Below, one piece after another: positions 9,640 to 17,850 of a DNA stretch of 64,000 bases. Position 1 is the first letter of the stretch; each line of letters begins with the position of its first letter. The position numbers and the translations under genes were made by a program. The notes below the pieces were generated by a model. The model worked only from the letters and a program-made list of their open reading frames with translations, was not told the origin of the DNA and searched no databases. Source of the DNA: JBLUOA01 sp048060095 (lineage in GTDB: Bacteria > Pseudomonadota > Alphaproteobacteria > Rhodobacterales > Rhodobacteraceae); NCBI RefSeq assembly GCF_048060095.1, contig NZ_JBLUOA010000004.1, forward strand, positions 62,001 to 126,000. Reading direction: 5' to 3'.

Positions 9640-9915
9640 GTGTGGCGAAAAAATGTTAACGCGCTGAGGTTGAGTATAAATTTCCCCTGCAGGTCGTCAC
9701 CCAAGCCCGTGCTGCCTGCCCTGTGGATTTATCGCATCCCGCCCCACTGCCGATTGCCCCTGTCGAACGCGACGCGGGAGATGGCCGATTTCCTTGACCA
9801 CAGCGAAGGCGACGCGGTGTTCACAGCCGAACGCACGACCTGGCTGAACGGTGAGAATATCACCCACGCCCGCCTATACTTCGCGCGGGGCTACAAGATG
9901 ACGACGAGGCTTTAG
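9640..9915 (+). other. Uncertain small open frame in the gap before the eCIS operon
   Basis: The gap 9595-10163 has no convincing gene. A 91-codon frame (9640-9915) is open but its N-terminal third is low-quality and no ribosome binding site precedes it. The C-terminal ~50 residues (WLNGENITHARLYFARGYK near the end) look protein-like and could be the 3' remnant of a decayed gene. I do not recognise a family. The rest of the gap, 9916-10163, is AT-richer and contains the promoter described separately. Confidence 0.2.
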
Positions 9916-10008
9916 GCGGACGAGCGGTGGTGCAGAAAACCGGGTGGTTTCCGCGCATCCGAATTGCCCGCATCACGATAAGTCAGCCCTACTGCAATAT
10001 CTTTACAA

Positions 10009-10037
10009 TTGTGCGATTCGGCGGTTGTTGGTATAAT
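10009..10037 (+). promoter_or_regulatory. Candidate sigma70-type promoter of the eCIS operon
   Basis: A perfect TATAAT at 10032-10037 is preceded after exactly 17 bases by TTGTGC at 10009-10014. This is the AT-rich stretch 130 bases upstream of the sheath gene start and the only good promoter-like sequence seen before the operon. The octamer TTTACAAT occurs at 10002-10009 and again at 10040-10047, bracketing the promoter, and 10005-10012 (ACAATTGT) is a perfect palindrome touching the -35 element. A regulator binding these is inferred. Confidence 0.4.
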
Positions 10038-10163
10038 TTTTTACAATCCTAAGCTGTAGTTTTTCACCTTTTTTCCGACCCTCGGTCGTATATGCCATTG
10101 GCAATTCAACTTATTTTCCGGGCGGCATGCTGTTGAAAAACTCTCATTTCAGGGAGCTGCCAC

Positions 10164-12173
10164 ATGACCGTCAATCCTACTTTTCCGGGTGTCTACATAG
10201 AAGAGATTCCCTCCGGCGTCCGCACGATCCGGGGGGTGGCGACTTCGATTGCCGCCTTCATCGGCACTTTTCAGCGCGGCCTGCATAATGAAGCGGTCCG
10301 GGTGCTTAGTCCGTCGGACTTTGAACGCGAATATGGCGGGCTCGACCGCCATAGCGAGGCGTCATATGCCGTGCAGCAGTTCTTTCTGAACGGCGGTGGC
10401 GAGGCATGGATCATCCGGGTCGGGCATGACGGCAGCGGTGGTGACACGGCCATCGCGGCGGCGTCGGAGGATTACCCGACCGCAATCGCAGGCCCGGTTC
10501 TGTTGAACGTTGTCGCTGGTCGTACGATCCGAGGCGAGCCCGCTGAGAACCCGGGCGCGTGGGGGAATAATCTGCGGCTTGAGGTGACTTATAACAGCGG
10601 TGCACCAAACACGACCTTCAACCTTTCCGTCAAGGAAATCCGCGAGGATGGTGATCGGACAACCGTCGTGCAGGAAGAGGTCTTCCGCAACCTGACGATG
10701 GAGCCGAACGTCGCCAACAACGCGCTTGAGGTGGTGAACGAAGGATCGCGGCTGGTGCAGATCGCGGTTGATGCAGGGTTCGCCGGTCCGGTCGATGACA
10801 ACGACATGCCCCATACGACGGGCACGCTTGGCGGCGCGCTGGCCGCGGCGGTGCCGGCGATCGGTGCGGCGGTGCTGAATGTCTCAATCTCAACGACTAG
10901 CACCATCGGGGCGATCCCGATTGACTTTACCGGAGCCGGAACGCCCGCGAGCTTTCCGGCCTTCGCCGCCGTGTTCCAGGAACGCTTGCGGGCAGCGGCG
11001 CAGAACCCCGCGGTTTCCGTGGCGGAGCGTCCGTATCTCTCCGGCGCGATTGTTACCCTTCTTGGCGATGGCTCCGTCGGAAACCCCCGCCGGTTCCACG
11101 TGCGGGCCGGGCAGGGCGGGCGCCCTTTCGCGCCGGATGCGGTCATCACATTCGGCGGCGCCGATAATGGCGATTTCGGCATGGCCGCCGCGATTCACGA
11201 GGCCCCACAGCAGATCGCGCTGACGGGGGGTGATGACGGCGATGTCGTTGACGCGGCGGGTGCTTACCTCGTGCCCGAAGCGGTGTTCAGTGGCAATCCG
11301 GCGGCTCGCACAGGGCTTTACGCGCTTGAGGATGTGGATCTGTTCAACATTCTTTGTATCCCCGACGCGCCGCGCCTTGGGGCAGACAGTTCGCTCGCGC
11401 TATACAGCGAGGCGCTGACCTACGTCACCGACCGCCGCGCCATGATGATTGTCGATATTCCCGAGGACGTGACCCGGATCGACCAGATGGAAACATGGCT
11501 GACCGAGAACGCGACACTGCGGGCGCCAAACTCTGCCGTCTATTTCCCGCGCACGTTCAACGCCGATCCGTTGAACCAGAACAGGCCGCGATCCTTCGCG
11601 ACCTCTGGCACCAACGCGGGGCTTTGGGCGCGGACCGATGCGCAGCGCAATGTGGCGAAAGCCCCGGCAGGCACGGATGCGCGGTTGCGGGGGGTCCAAG
11701 ACCTCGTCTATTCGATGACCGATGCGGAAAACGGCGTGCTGAACCCGCTCGGCGCGAATTGTTTGCGCACGTTCCCGATTTACGGCCCGGTCTGCTGGGG
11801 TGCGCGGACGCTGGACGGTGCGGACCAGATCGCGTCGGAGTGGAAATACATCCCCGTTCGCCGCACCGCGCTGTTCATCGAGGAAAGCGCGTTTCGCGGT
11901 TCGCAGTGGGTGGTGTTTGAGCCAAACGATGAACCGCTTTGGGCGCAGATACGCCTGAACCTTGGCGCGTTCATGCACGATCTGTTCCGGCAGGGCATGT
12001 TCCAAGGGGCCAAGCCTGACGATGCCTATTTCGTCAAATGCGACAAGGAAACGACGACCCAAACCGATATTGACAACGGTATTGTCAATATCGAGCTTGG
12101 CTTCGCTCCGCTGAAGCCCGCGGAATTCGTCATCATCAAAATACAGCAGATCGCCCGTCGGGCCGATAGCTGA
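10164..12173 (+). CDS. eCIS contractile sheath protein
   Basis: 669 residues, with GGGAG upstream of the ATG. The N-terminus (FPGVYIEEIPSGVRTI, then TSIAAFIGTF) and the C-terminus (RNLGAFMHDLF-like block, DNGIVNIELGFAPLKPAEF) are the two conserved ends of phage tail sheath proteins of the gp18/Afp2-4 type; the middle (about residues 180-390) is a variable surface insertion. It polymerises around the tube and contracts to drive the tube into a target. It is the only sheath gene in the locus, whereas Afp and PVC systems have two or three. It opens the operon. Confidence 0.93.
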   Translation: MTVNPTFPGVYIEEIPSGVRTIRGVATSIAAFIGTFQRGLHNEAVRVLSPSDFEREYGGLDRHSEASYAVQQFFLNGGGEAWIIRVGHDGSGGDTAIAAASEDYPTAIAGPVLLNVVAGRTIRGEPAENPGAWGNNLRLEVTYNSGAPNTTFNLSVKEIREDGDRTTVVQEEVFRNLTMEPNVANNALEVVNEGSRLVQIAVDAGFAGPVDDNDMPHTTGTLGGALAAAVPAIGAAVLNVSISTTSTIGAIPIDFTGAGTPASFPAFAAVFQERLRAAAQNPAVSVAERPYLSGAIVTLLGDGSVGNPRRFHVRAGQGGRPFAPDAVITFGGADNGDFGMAAAIHEAPQQIALTGGDDGDVVDAAGAYLVPEAVFSGNPAARTGLYALEDVDLFNILCIPDAPRLGADSSLALYSEALTYVTDRRAMMIVDIPEDVTRIDQMETWLTENATLRAPNSAVYFPRTFNADPLNQNRPRSFATSGTNAGLWARTDAQRNVAKAPAGTDARLRGVQDLVYSMTDAENGVLNPLGANCLRTFPIYGPVCWGARTLDGADQIASEWKYIPVRRTALFIEESAFRGSQWVVFEPNDEPLWAQIRLNLGAFMHDLFRQGMFQGAKPDDAYFVKCDKETTTQTDIDNGIVNIELGFAPLKPAEFVIIKIQQIARRADS

Positions 12174-12187
12174 GAGGAGGTCTGCTC

Positions 12188-12712
12188 ATGGCACAATTCG
12201 TCGTTAACCCCCGCCGCTTCGATCCTTACAAGGATTTCCGCTTCAAGCTGAAATGGGATGGCCGCTACGTCGCCGGGATCAGTAAGGCGTCGGCGCTTAG
12301 CCGCACAACCGAGGTGGTCACGCACCGCGAAGGCGGCGATCCGTCGACCGACCGAAAATCGCCGGGCCGCACCAGCTACGAAGCGGTGACGCTGGAACGC
12401 GGCGTGACGCATGACCTTGATTTCGAACAATGGGCGAACAAGGTCTGGAACCTTCAGGGCGGCGACGGGGCGCAGGTATCGCTCGCTGATTTCCGCAAGG
12501 ACGTGATCCTCGACCTGTTCAACGAGGCGGGGCAAATCGTGATTTCCTACCAGCTTTTCCGTTGCTGGGTGTCGGAGTATCAGGCCATGCCCGATCTCGA
12601 CGCGAATTCGAACGCCGTGGCGATCCAGACGCTGAAGCTGGAAAACGAGGGCTGGCTGCGCGACCCGGCGGTGGTCGAGCCGACCGAGCCAAGCTTCGAT
12701 GTCCCGGCCTGA
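12188..12712 (+). CDS. eCIS inner tube protein (gp19/Afp1-like)
   Basis: 174 residues, preceded by a strong GAGGAGGT. NPRRFDPYKDFRFKLKWDG and the following VAGISKASALSRTTEVVTHREGG are typical of the T4 gp19-like tube family used by eCIS (Afp1/Pvc1). It forms the hollow inner tube through which, or at whose end, payload is carried. Its last 14 bases overlap the next gene. Only one classical tube gene is present; the second tube-like component is the CIS tube-associated protein at 22343. Confidence 0.9.
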   Translation: MAQFVVNPRRFDPYKDFRFKLKWDGRYVAGISKASALSRTTEVVTHREGGDPSTDRKSPGRTSYEAVTLERGVTHDLDFEQWANKVWNLQGGDGAQVSLADFRKDVILDLFNEAGQIVISYQLFRCWVSEYQAMPDLDANSNAVAIQTLKLENEGWLRDPAVVEPTEPSFDVPA

Positions 12713-13523
12713 GGCCAGCGCGACACGCGGACAGGCGATCACGCTTTCCCTCGCGCCGATTGACGGCGAACGCGTGACAGCGACCGTGCAGCCCTTGACC
12801 GGAGCCGACGAGCTACGGCTGGCAGAGCGGCGAACCGGCGGCGCGACGTCCCCGGTTGAGTTGGAGACGCTGATCCTTGACACCGAAGCGGTGACGCTGT
12901 CCGTGGCTGGCCATGCCGACGACCTGCTGATCGGCGACCGGAACCGCATCATCCTCGCGGTCCTTTGCACAAGCTACGGCGCGCCTCGGGAATTCCTGTT
13001 GCGCTGTCCCGATTGCGGGGAAACGCAGGAATTGCCGTTCGACCCCTTGACGGTTCTGGGGGCAAGGCCGACCGGCCCGGCGGGGGAGGTGTTCGCGGTC
13101 GCCGCCGAGGGCCATGACATGACAATGCGCTTGCCAATCGGGGCCGACCTGGTTGCGATCAGGGGGGCCGAGGATGGCGGCAAGGCGCTGCTTGCCCGCT
13201 GCGCCCCGTCCGTGCCCGCCACGGAGGCGGGTCTTGCGGCGGTCGAAGCCGAAATCGCGGCGCGGGATGGCTGCGCCGAAATCGTCTTTTCCTCCACCTG
13301 CATCGAATGCGGCGCGGATGTCGGCGGCCTGCTTGATCCGCTGATGCTGTTGCTTGGCGAAATGGATCGCCTTGGCGGCGTGCTGGCCGAAATCGACTGC
13401 ATCGCCCGCGCCTATCATTGGAGCGAGGCGGAATTGCTGGCGCTGCCCGCCTATCGCCGCCGGCTTTACCTGCGGGCCATCGAAGACGCGGCGCAGGATG
13501 CGGAACGGCGGAGGGCGTCATGA
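12699..13523 (+). CDS. T4 gp26-like baseplate protein with split zinc ribbon
   Basis: 274 residues, starting inside the tube gene. It resembles the T4 baseplate gp26-like family found next to tube genes in phages and eCIS loci, a family tied to baseplate assembly. Two Cys pairs, CPDCG near residue 103 and CIECG near residue 203, probably bind one zinc across the fold. The C-terminus is helical and charged. ATGA overlap with the next gene indicates coupling. The family assignment is moderate; presence in the baseplate is inferred from position. Confidence 0.6.
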   Translation: MSRPEASATRGQAITLSLAPIDGERVTATVQPLTGADELRLAERRTGGATSPVELETLILDTEAVTLSVAGHADDLLIGDRNRIILAVLCTSYGAPREFLLRCPDCGETQELPFDPLTVLGARPTGPAGEVFAVAAEGHDMTMRLPIGADLVAIRGAEDGGKALLARCAPSVPATEAGLAAVEAEIAARDGCAEIVFSSTCIECGADVGGLLDPLMLLLGEMDRLGGVLAEIDCIARAYHWSEAELLALPAYRRRLYLRAIEDAAQDAERRRAS

Positions 13524-14350
13524 CCGGCCTGCTGTCGAGACTCGCGGCAAGAGGGGCAGGGCGGTCGATCGCTGGCGGCCCCGCGCGGCTTGCCCCACCC
13601 GCCCGTCCGCGATTTGCGATGCCGGAAGCGGGCGAGGGGCTAGAGTTTGATGAGACGGTCGAGCGTCCACCGGCTGACAGGACGGACTGGGCGACAGCAC
13701 AGAGGGAACCGCCGAGGGAAAAGCAGCCTTCGGTGACAGGTAGCGGGACGCGAACTGATGGACGGCAGCGTCCGCGCGGCATAGATGCGGTTTCGCAGTC
13801 AAAAAAGGCCGCGCCCACCGACCTGCCGAGCACGCTGCCAATGGCCGACGGTGGTGTGGCGAGACCTGAAGCGCATGAAAGTTCAGAACCGACAGCTCCA
13901 CCGCAAGTAGACGACACGAACCAACCGACGATAGCCGCTCAGCCGGACGCCCACGACCCCACCTCACCTAGTACACGGAACCAACAGCCAGACCTCGTGC
14001 CGCAGCGCGGCCTGTTGCCGCCCATCGCCAATGAACAGATCGCCTCGGCACCTGCCGACCTCTCCGCGCTCGAAACGGTCGAGCACATGATCGAAACCGA
14101 AATCACCCCGTCACCAACGGATGGTTTCGCGCCTGAAACCTCCTCGCCTCCGGCACTCCCCGGCACTCCCTCCAATGCGTTTCCTGACCACACCCTACCC
14201 GATCCACCCGCCCCGAGCCTGTCGATTGGCAGGATTGATGTCATCTTTGAATCCCCGGATCCTCCTCCAGCCCCGCGTCAGCGCCCGTCGCCAGAGCGCA
14301 CGCGCGGGTTCGAAGGGTATTCCAGTATCCGCCTTGGGCGGCGGCGGTAG
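13520..14350 (+). CDS. Disordered Pro/Ser/Thr-rich eCIS operon protein
   Basis: 276 residues from the ATG at 13520, which overlaps the previous stop; a longer in-frame start at 13418 is rejected because it lies deep in the preceding gene. Composition is Pro, Ser, Thr, Ala, Asp and Glu with few hydrophobics, no domain and no repeats of fixed length. Basic ends (RPSPERTRG near the C-terminus) flank the acidic/polar middle. No family recognised. A flexible linker, chaperone or length-setting role in the particle is possible but is only inference from position. Confidence 0.55.
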   Translation: MTGLLSRLAARGAGRSIAGGPARLAPPARPRFAMPEAGEGLEFDETVERPPADRTDWATAQREPPREKQPSVTGSGTRTDGRQRPRGIDAVSQSKKAAPTDLPSTLPMADGGVARPEAHESSEPTAPPQVDDTNQPTIAAQPDAHDPTSPSTRNQQPDLVPQRGLLPPIANEQIASAPADLSALETVEHMIETEITPSPTDGFAPETSSPPALPGTPSNAFPDHTLPDPPAPSLSIGRIDVIFESPDPPPAPRQRPSPERTRGFEGYSSIRLGRRR

Positions 14351-14359
14351 GGGCGTGGG

Positions 14360-15688
14360 ATGGCAGATCATACCGCCATTGCCGCTGTTTCGCGCACCCT
14401 TCGGACGCTGTTGCAGGACCGCATGGTCACCGGGGCTGCTGTCACCGTTGCGCCGCCGGACCTGACGATCACCGGGTTCGATGGCGCGCGGGTCAACCTC
14501 TATCTGATCCAAGTGCTTGAAAATGCGGCGCTCAAAAATGACGATGGCCCGCTGCGGGGTCATCCCGGCAGCTATGGCAAGCCGCCGCTATCGCTGAACC
14601 TGCGTTATATGCTGACGAGCTATTCCGACAGCGAAATCCAAACGGAATCCGACATCACGGCGCAGGAAATCCTCGGCGATGCGATGCGGGTGCTGCATAT
14701 GTTTGGCAATCGGATCGACGGGCTGACGCTGATCAACCTTGCGCCACCGGCGCTGAACGAACCGGTGCTTGACGCGGCGCTGCAGCAGGAATTCGAGCGG
14801 CTGAAGATCACGCTGCATCCCGTCACGCTGGAAGACGTTACGAAAGTCTGGTCGGCGCTGTCCGAGGAGAACTTCCGCCGCTCCGTCGTTTACGAAGTCA
14901 CCGTCGTGCAGATCGAGGACACCGAACCGCCCCGCGTCGCACCGCCGGTCGAGGAACGCCGCATCTTTGTTTCGATTGCCCGCCGTCCGACGATTGAACG
15001 GGTGTTTCTGACCCCGCCGCCCGGTGCGCCCGAGTCCGAGATGCGCGTCGCAGTGGGGGAGGAGATTACGATCATCGCCGAAAATACCTCTGCCGACCGG
15101 CTGTTCGTACAGTTCGGGCGGCTACCGCCGATGCGCGTCCCGCCAAGCTCTGACGGGCGCATTCGCGTCGTAGTGCCGGATGATGTGCTTCAGATCGATT
15201 TCGATCCCGTGACGAACCAGCCCATCGCGCCCGGCGACCAACTTCAGCCCGGCACGCTGCAGATCCGCCTGATTGGCGAGGTTGATACCGAAGGCGTCGC
15301 AGGCGCGGACGGGCCAGGCACTCGGATCGAGGAACCCCGGCGCTTTCATTCAAATACCGCGTTGATGCAGCTTGTTCCGCAGGTCACGGGCGTTGCGCCC
15401 GCGGCGGGCGACGCCAGCACCATCCTGCAGGTGACGGGCACGCGGCTGTGGCATCCCGGCGCAGAGGAAGCACAGGTCGTCGTCGGAGATTCCGCCATCA
15501 ATATCCGCGCGACCAGCCCCGCCGACCCCGGCACATGGGCCGACCCGACGCCGACCGTCGTCGAAATCCCGATGTCCGAAGTGACGCTTGCCACGCTTGC
15601 CGCTGCCGACCCGCCTTACCCCGTTGCCGTGGTTGTCGATGGCGCGCGTTGCCGTGCCTCCGGCCTTGGCTTTCACTTGGATCCTTAA
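14360..15688 (+). CDS. DUF4255 protein, eCIS tail terminator/cap (Afp16/Pvc16-like) with IPT/TIG-like C-terminal domains
   Basis: 442 residues. Residues about 1-190 form the DUF4255 domain (VSRTLRTLL, VNLYLIQVLENAAL, LNLRYMLTSYSD, ILGDAMRVLHMFGN), the family of Afp16/Pvc16 that caps the distal end of the sheath-tube. Residues about 210-440 are beta-rich with Ig/IPT-like segments (VTGVAPAAGDASTILQVTG). The pairing of DUF4255 with extra Ig-like domains is seen in many eCIS loci. It directly precedes the ATPase with a 3-base gap. Confidence 0.85.
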   Translation: MADHTAIAAVSRTLRTLLQDRMVTGAAVTVAPPDLTITGFDGARVNLYLIQVLENAALKNDDGPLRGHPGSYGKPPLSLNLRYMLTSYSDSEIQTESDITAQEILGDAMRVLHMFGNRIDGLTLINLAPPALNEPVLDAALQQEFERLKITLHPVTLEDVTKVWSALSEENFRRSVVYEVTVVQIEDTEPPRVAPPVEERRIFVSIARRPTIERVFLTPPPGAPESEMRVAVGEEITIIAENTSADRLFVQFGRLPPMRVPPSSDGRIRVVVPDDVLQIDFDPVTNQPIAPGDQLQPGTLQIRLIGEVDTEGVAGADGPGTRIEEPRRFHSNTALMQLVPQVTGVAPAAGDASTILQVTGTRLWHPGAEEAQVVVGDSAINIRATSPADPGTWADPTPTVVEIPMSEVTLATLAAADPPYPVAVVVDGARCRASGLGFHLDP

Positions 15689-15691
15689 GCG

Positions 15692-17641
15692 ATGACCATG
15701 CCCTCTGCCAATATCCTGCTTACGGACGCGCCACCGACGCGGCGCGCGTTCGTTCATGCGGTGTTGGGGTGGGTCAGGGCCGCGCTGACGGCGGAGGGCG
15801 CGGTCGAGATGCGCGCGCGGCTGGAGGCGGTGCGCGTTGGATCGCCGCTGGATCACCTGTCGCGCACCTTCGCGCTGACCCCGGCCGATGAGGATATTCT
15901 GCTGTTCGCGCTGGCGCACCGGATTGACGGTGGGACTGCGCCGCTATGTGCGGAGGTCGCGGGTGATCCCCGGCAGGGCTACGTCACGGCGCATCTTCTG
16001 ACCCGCGCGGTCGGGGGGGATGATCCGGCGTTCGCGGCGGCACTGTTTGACCGTCTGACGCCCGATGCGCCCCTACGCCACCGGGCGCTGGTCGAGATGC
16101 GAGAGGCGCACGCGCTATCCGCAATCGGTCTGACCGAAGACATCGCGCTGCGCCTTGTCGGCGCGGGGCAGGCGGCGCCGCCACGGGGATGCTTCCCCTT
16201 GCCCGACGCGCCGCCGCTTGAACGGTTTGAGGGGATCGCCGAAACCCTCGCCCAGCAGCTTTCGGGCGGCGTCGCGCTGCTTGGCCCGTCGGGCTGCGGC
16301 CGCCGCGCGCTTGCGTCTGCGATAGCAGAGCGCGCAGGACTGGGCGCGGTTATGCTGGACCGGGCGACATTGCCGGAAAGCGCCACCGCCCGCGAACCGC
16401 TGCTTCGCGCCATCGCGCGGGATGCGCGGCTTGATGGCATCGCCGTGGTGATCGACGCGGACCCCGATGACCAAACCCGCCAATTCGCCGCAGCCGAGGA
16501 AACCACCATCGCCGCGCGCGCGGGTGCCGAGGGGCGGGGGTTTGCCGCCGAGGTCAGGCGCATCTTTGGCGGCAACGTGATCCTGTTGGCGAAAGAGCCG
16601 ACGGGCCTGCCGCCGGGGTTGTTGCGCGAACGGCTGATCCCCCTCACGATTGCGGAGCGCGAGGCGCTGTGGCACGCCGCCCTCGGCCCCCGCTTCCACG
16701 CCGCTGAGGCGGCAGAGGTCGCCCGCCACTTTCCGCTCGGCCCGAGTGAGATCGCGGATGTCGCCGGTAGCCTGTCGGACACCGACCCACCCGGCACGCT
16801 TTGGCACCTGTGCCGCGGCCGTGGCGGGCAGGGGCTTGAGGCGCTGGCGACCCGGATCGTGCCCCGTTACGGCTGGGACGATCTGATCTTACCGGGCGCG
16901 ATCCTTGACGATTTGCACGCGATTGCCGCCCAGTTGCGGCATCGGATGACCGTCTATGACGCTTGGGGGTTTGGCAAGCGTCTGTCGGCAGGGCAGGGTG
17001 TCACCGCGCTGTTTGCCGGGCCGTCGGGTGTGGGTAAAACCATGGCGGCAGAGGTGATCGCCAGCGAGCTCAACCTTGATCTTTACAAGGTCGATCTGTC
17101 ACGGCTCGTCTCGAAATATATCGGCGAAACCGAAAAGAACCTGCGCCGGGTGTTCGATGCGGCCGAGGATACCGGCGCCTGCCTGTTTCTGGACGAGGCC
17201 GACGCCTGTCTTGGCAAACGGTCCGAAGTCAAAGACAGCCACGACCGCCATGCCAATATCGAGGTGAGTTACCTGCTGCAACGGATGGAGAGCTATTCAG
17301 GCCTGTGCCTGCTGGCGACGAACCTGAAAAACAATCTCGACGCCGCGTTCCTGCGCCGCCTGCGTTTTGTCATCGACATCCCGTTCCCCGATCAGGGCGA
17401 CCGGCTGCGGATCTGGCAGGGCGCGTTCCCGCCGGGGACGCCGACGAAGGCGCTGGATTTCACCGCGCTATCCCGGCTCGATATCAGCGGCGGGTCAATC
17501 ATGGTAATCGCGGTCAACGCCGCGTTTCTGGCAGCGGCCGAAGGTGGCTCGGTCACGATGAACTGCATCGCCCGCGCCGCGCGGGGCGAGTTCCGCAAGC
17601 ACGACCGCACCTTCCGCGCCACATGGAAAGAGGGGCCGTGA
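15692..17641 (+). CDS. eCIS AAA+ ATPase (Afp15/Pvc15-like)
   Basis: 649 residues. The C-terminal half holds a complete AAA+ core: Walker A GPSGVGKT near residue 443, Walker B LFLDEADACLG near residue 500, and a plausible arginine-finger region (FLRRLRF). The N-terminal half contains a degenerate P-loop, GPSGCGRR near residue 197, lacking the lysine, so it is probably structural. Afp15-type ATPases are conserved in eCIS and implicated in assembly or payload loading rather than sheath recycling. Its stop overlaps the next ATG by one base (TGATG). Confidence 0.88.
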   Translation: MTMPSANILLTDAPPTRRAFVHAVLGWVRAALTAEGAVEMRARLEAVRVGSPLDHLSRTFALTPADEDILLFALAHRIDGGTAPLCAEVAGDPRQGYVTAHLLTRAVGGDDPAFAAALFDRLTPDAPLRHRALVEMREAHALSAIGLTEDIALRLVGAGQAAPPRGCFPLPDAPPLERFEGIAETLAQQLSGGVALLGPSGCGRRALASAIAERAGLGAVMLDRATLPESATAREPLLRAIARDARLDGIAVVIDADPDDQTRQFAAAEETTIAARAGAEGRGFAAEVRRIFGGNVILLAKEPTGLPPGLLRERLIPLTIAEREALWHAALGPRFHAAEAAEVARHFPLGPSEIADVAGSLSDTDPPGTLWHLCRGRGGQGLEALATRIVPRYGWDDLILPGAILDDLHAIAAQLRHRMTVYDAWGFGKRLSAGQGVTALFAGPSGVGKTMAAEVIASELNLDLYKVDLSRLVSKYIGETEKNLRRVFDAAEDTGACLFLDEADACLGKRSEVKDSHDRHANIEVSYLLQRMESYSGLCLLATNLKNNLDAAFLRRLRFVIDIPFPDQGDRLRIWQGAFPPGTPTKALDFTALSRLDISGGSIMVIAVNAAFLAAAEGGSVTMNCIARAARGEFRKHDRTFRATWKEGP

Positions 17642-17850
17642 TGCAACGTCGACCCAAGCCCGAGGCACTGCGCCGCGCCGTCCGGGCGGCGGTAGAGGCC
17701 GCAGCCGCCGATCTGCCACCCGGTGCTCCGACTCATATCGACCGCCTGACCCTGCGCATGCCATCAAGCGCTGGATCAAAAGATGTGGCCCGCGCCCTCG
17801 GCGGCGCGATCCGTGCCCAAACCCGAACCGGTGGGGGGGGCGGGACATGA
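17641..17850 (+). CDS. Small basic eCIS operon protein
   Basis: 69 residues, coupled at both ends: ATG overlaps the ATPase stop by one base, and its stop overlaps the following ATG by four. It is rich in Arg and Ala, with a helical N-terminus (EALRRAVRAAVEAAAADL), a central IDRLTLRMP strand-like segment and a Gly-rich end. I recognise no named family. Its fixed position immediately before two DUF4157 payload candidates suggests a chaperone or loading factor; this is inference. Confidence 0.55.
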   Translation: MQRRPKPEALRRAVRAAVEAAAADLPPGAPTHIDRLTLRMPSSAGSKDVARALGGAIRAQTRTGGGGGT

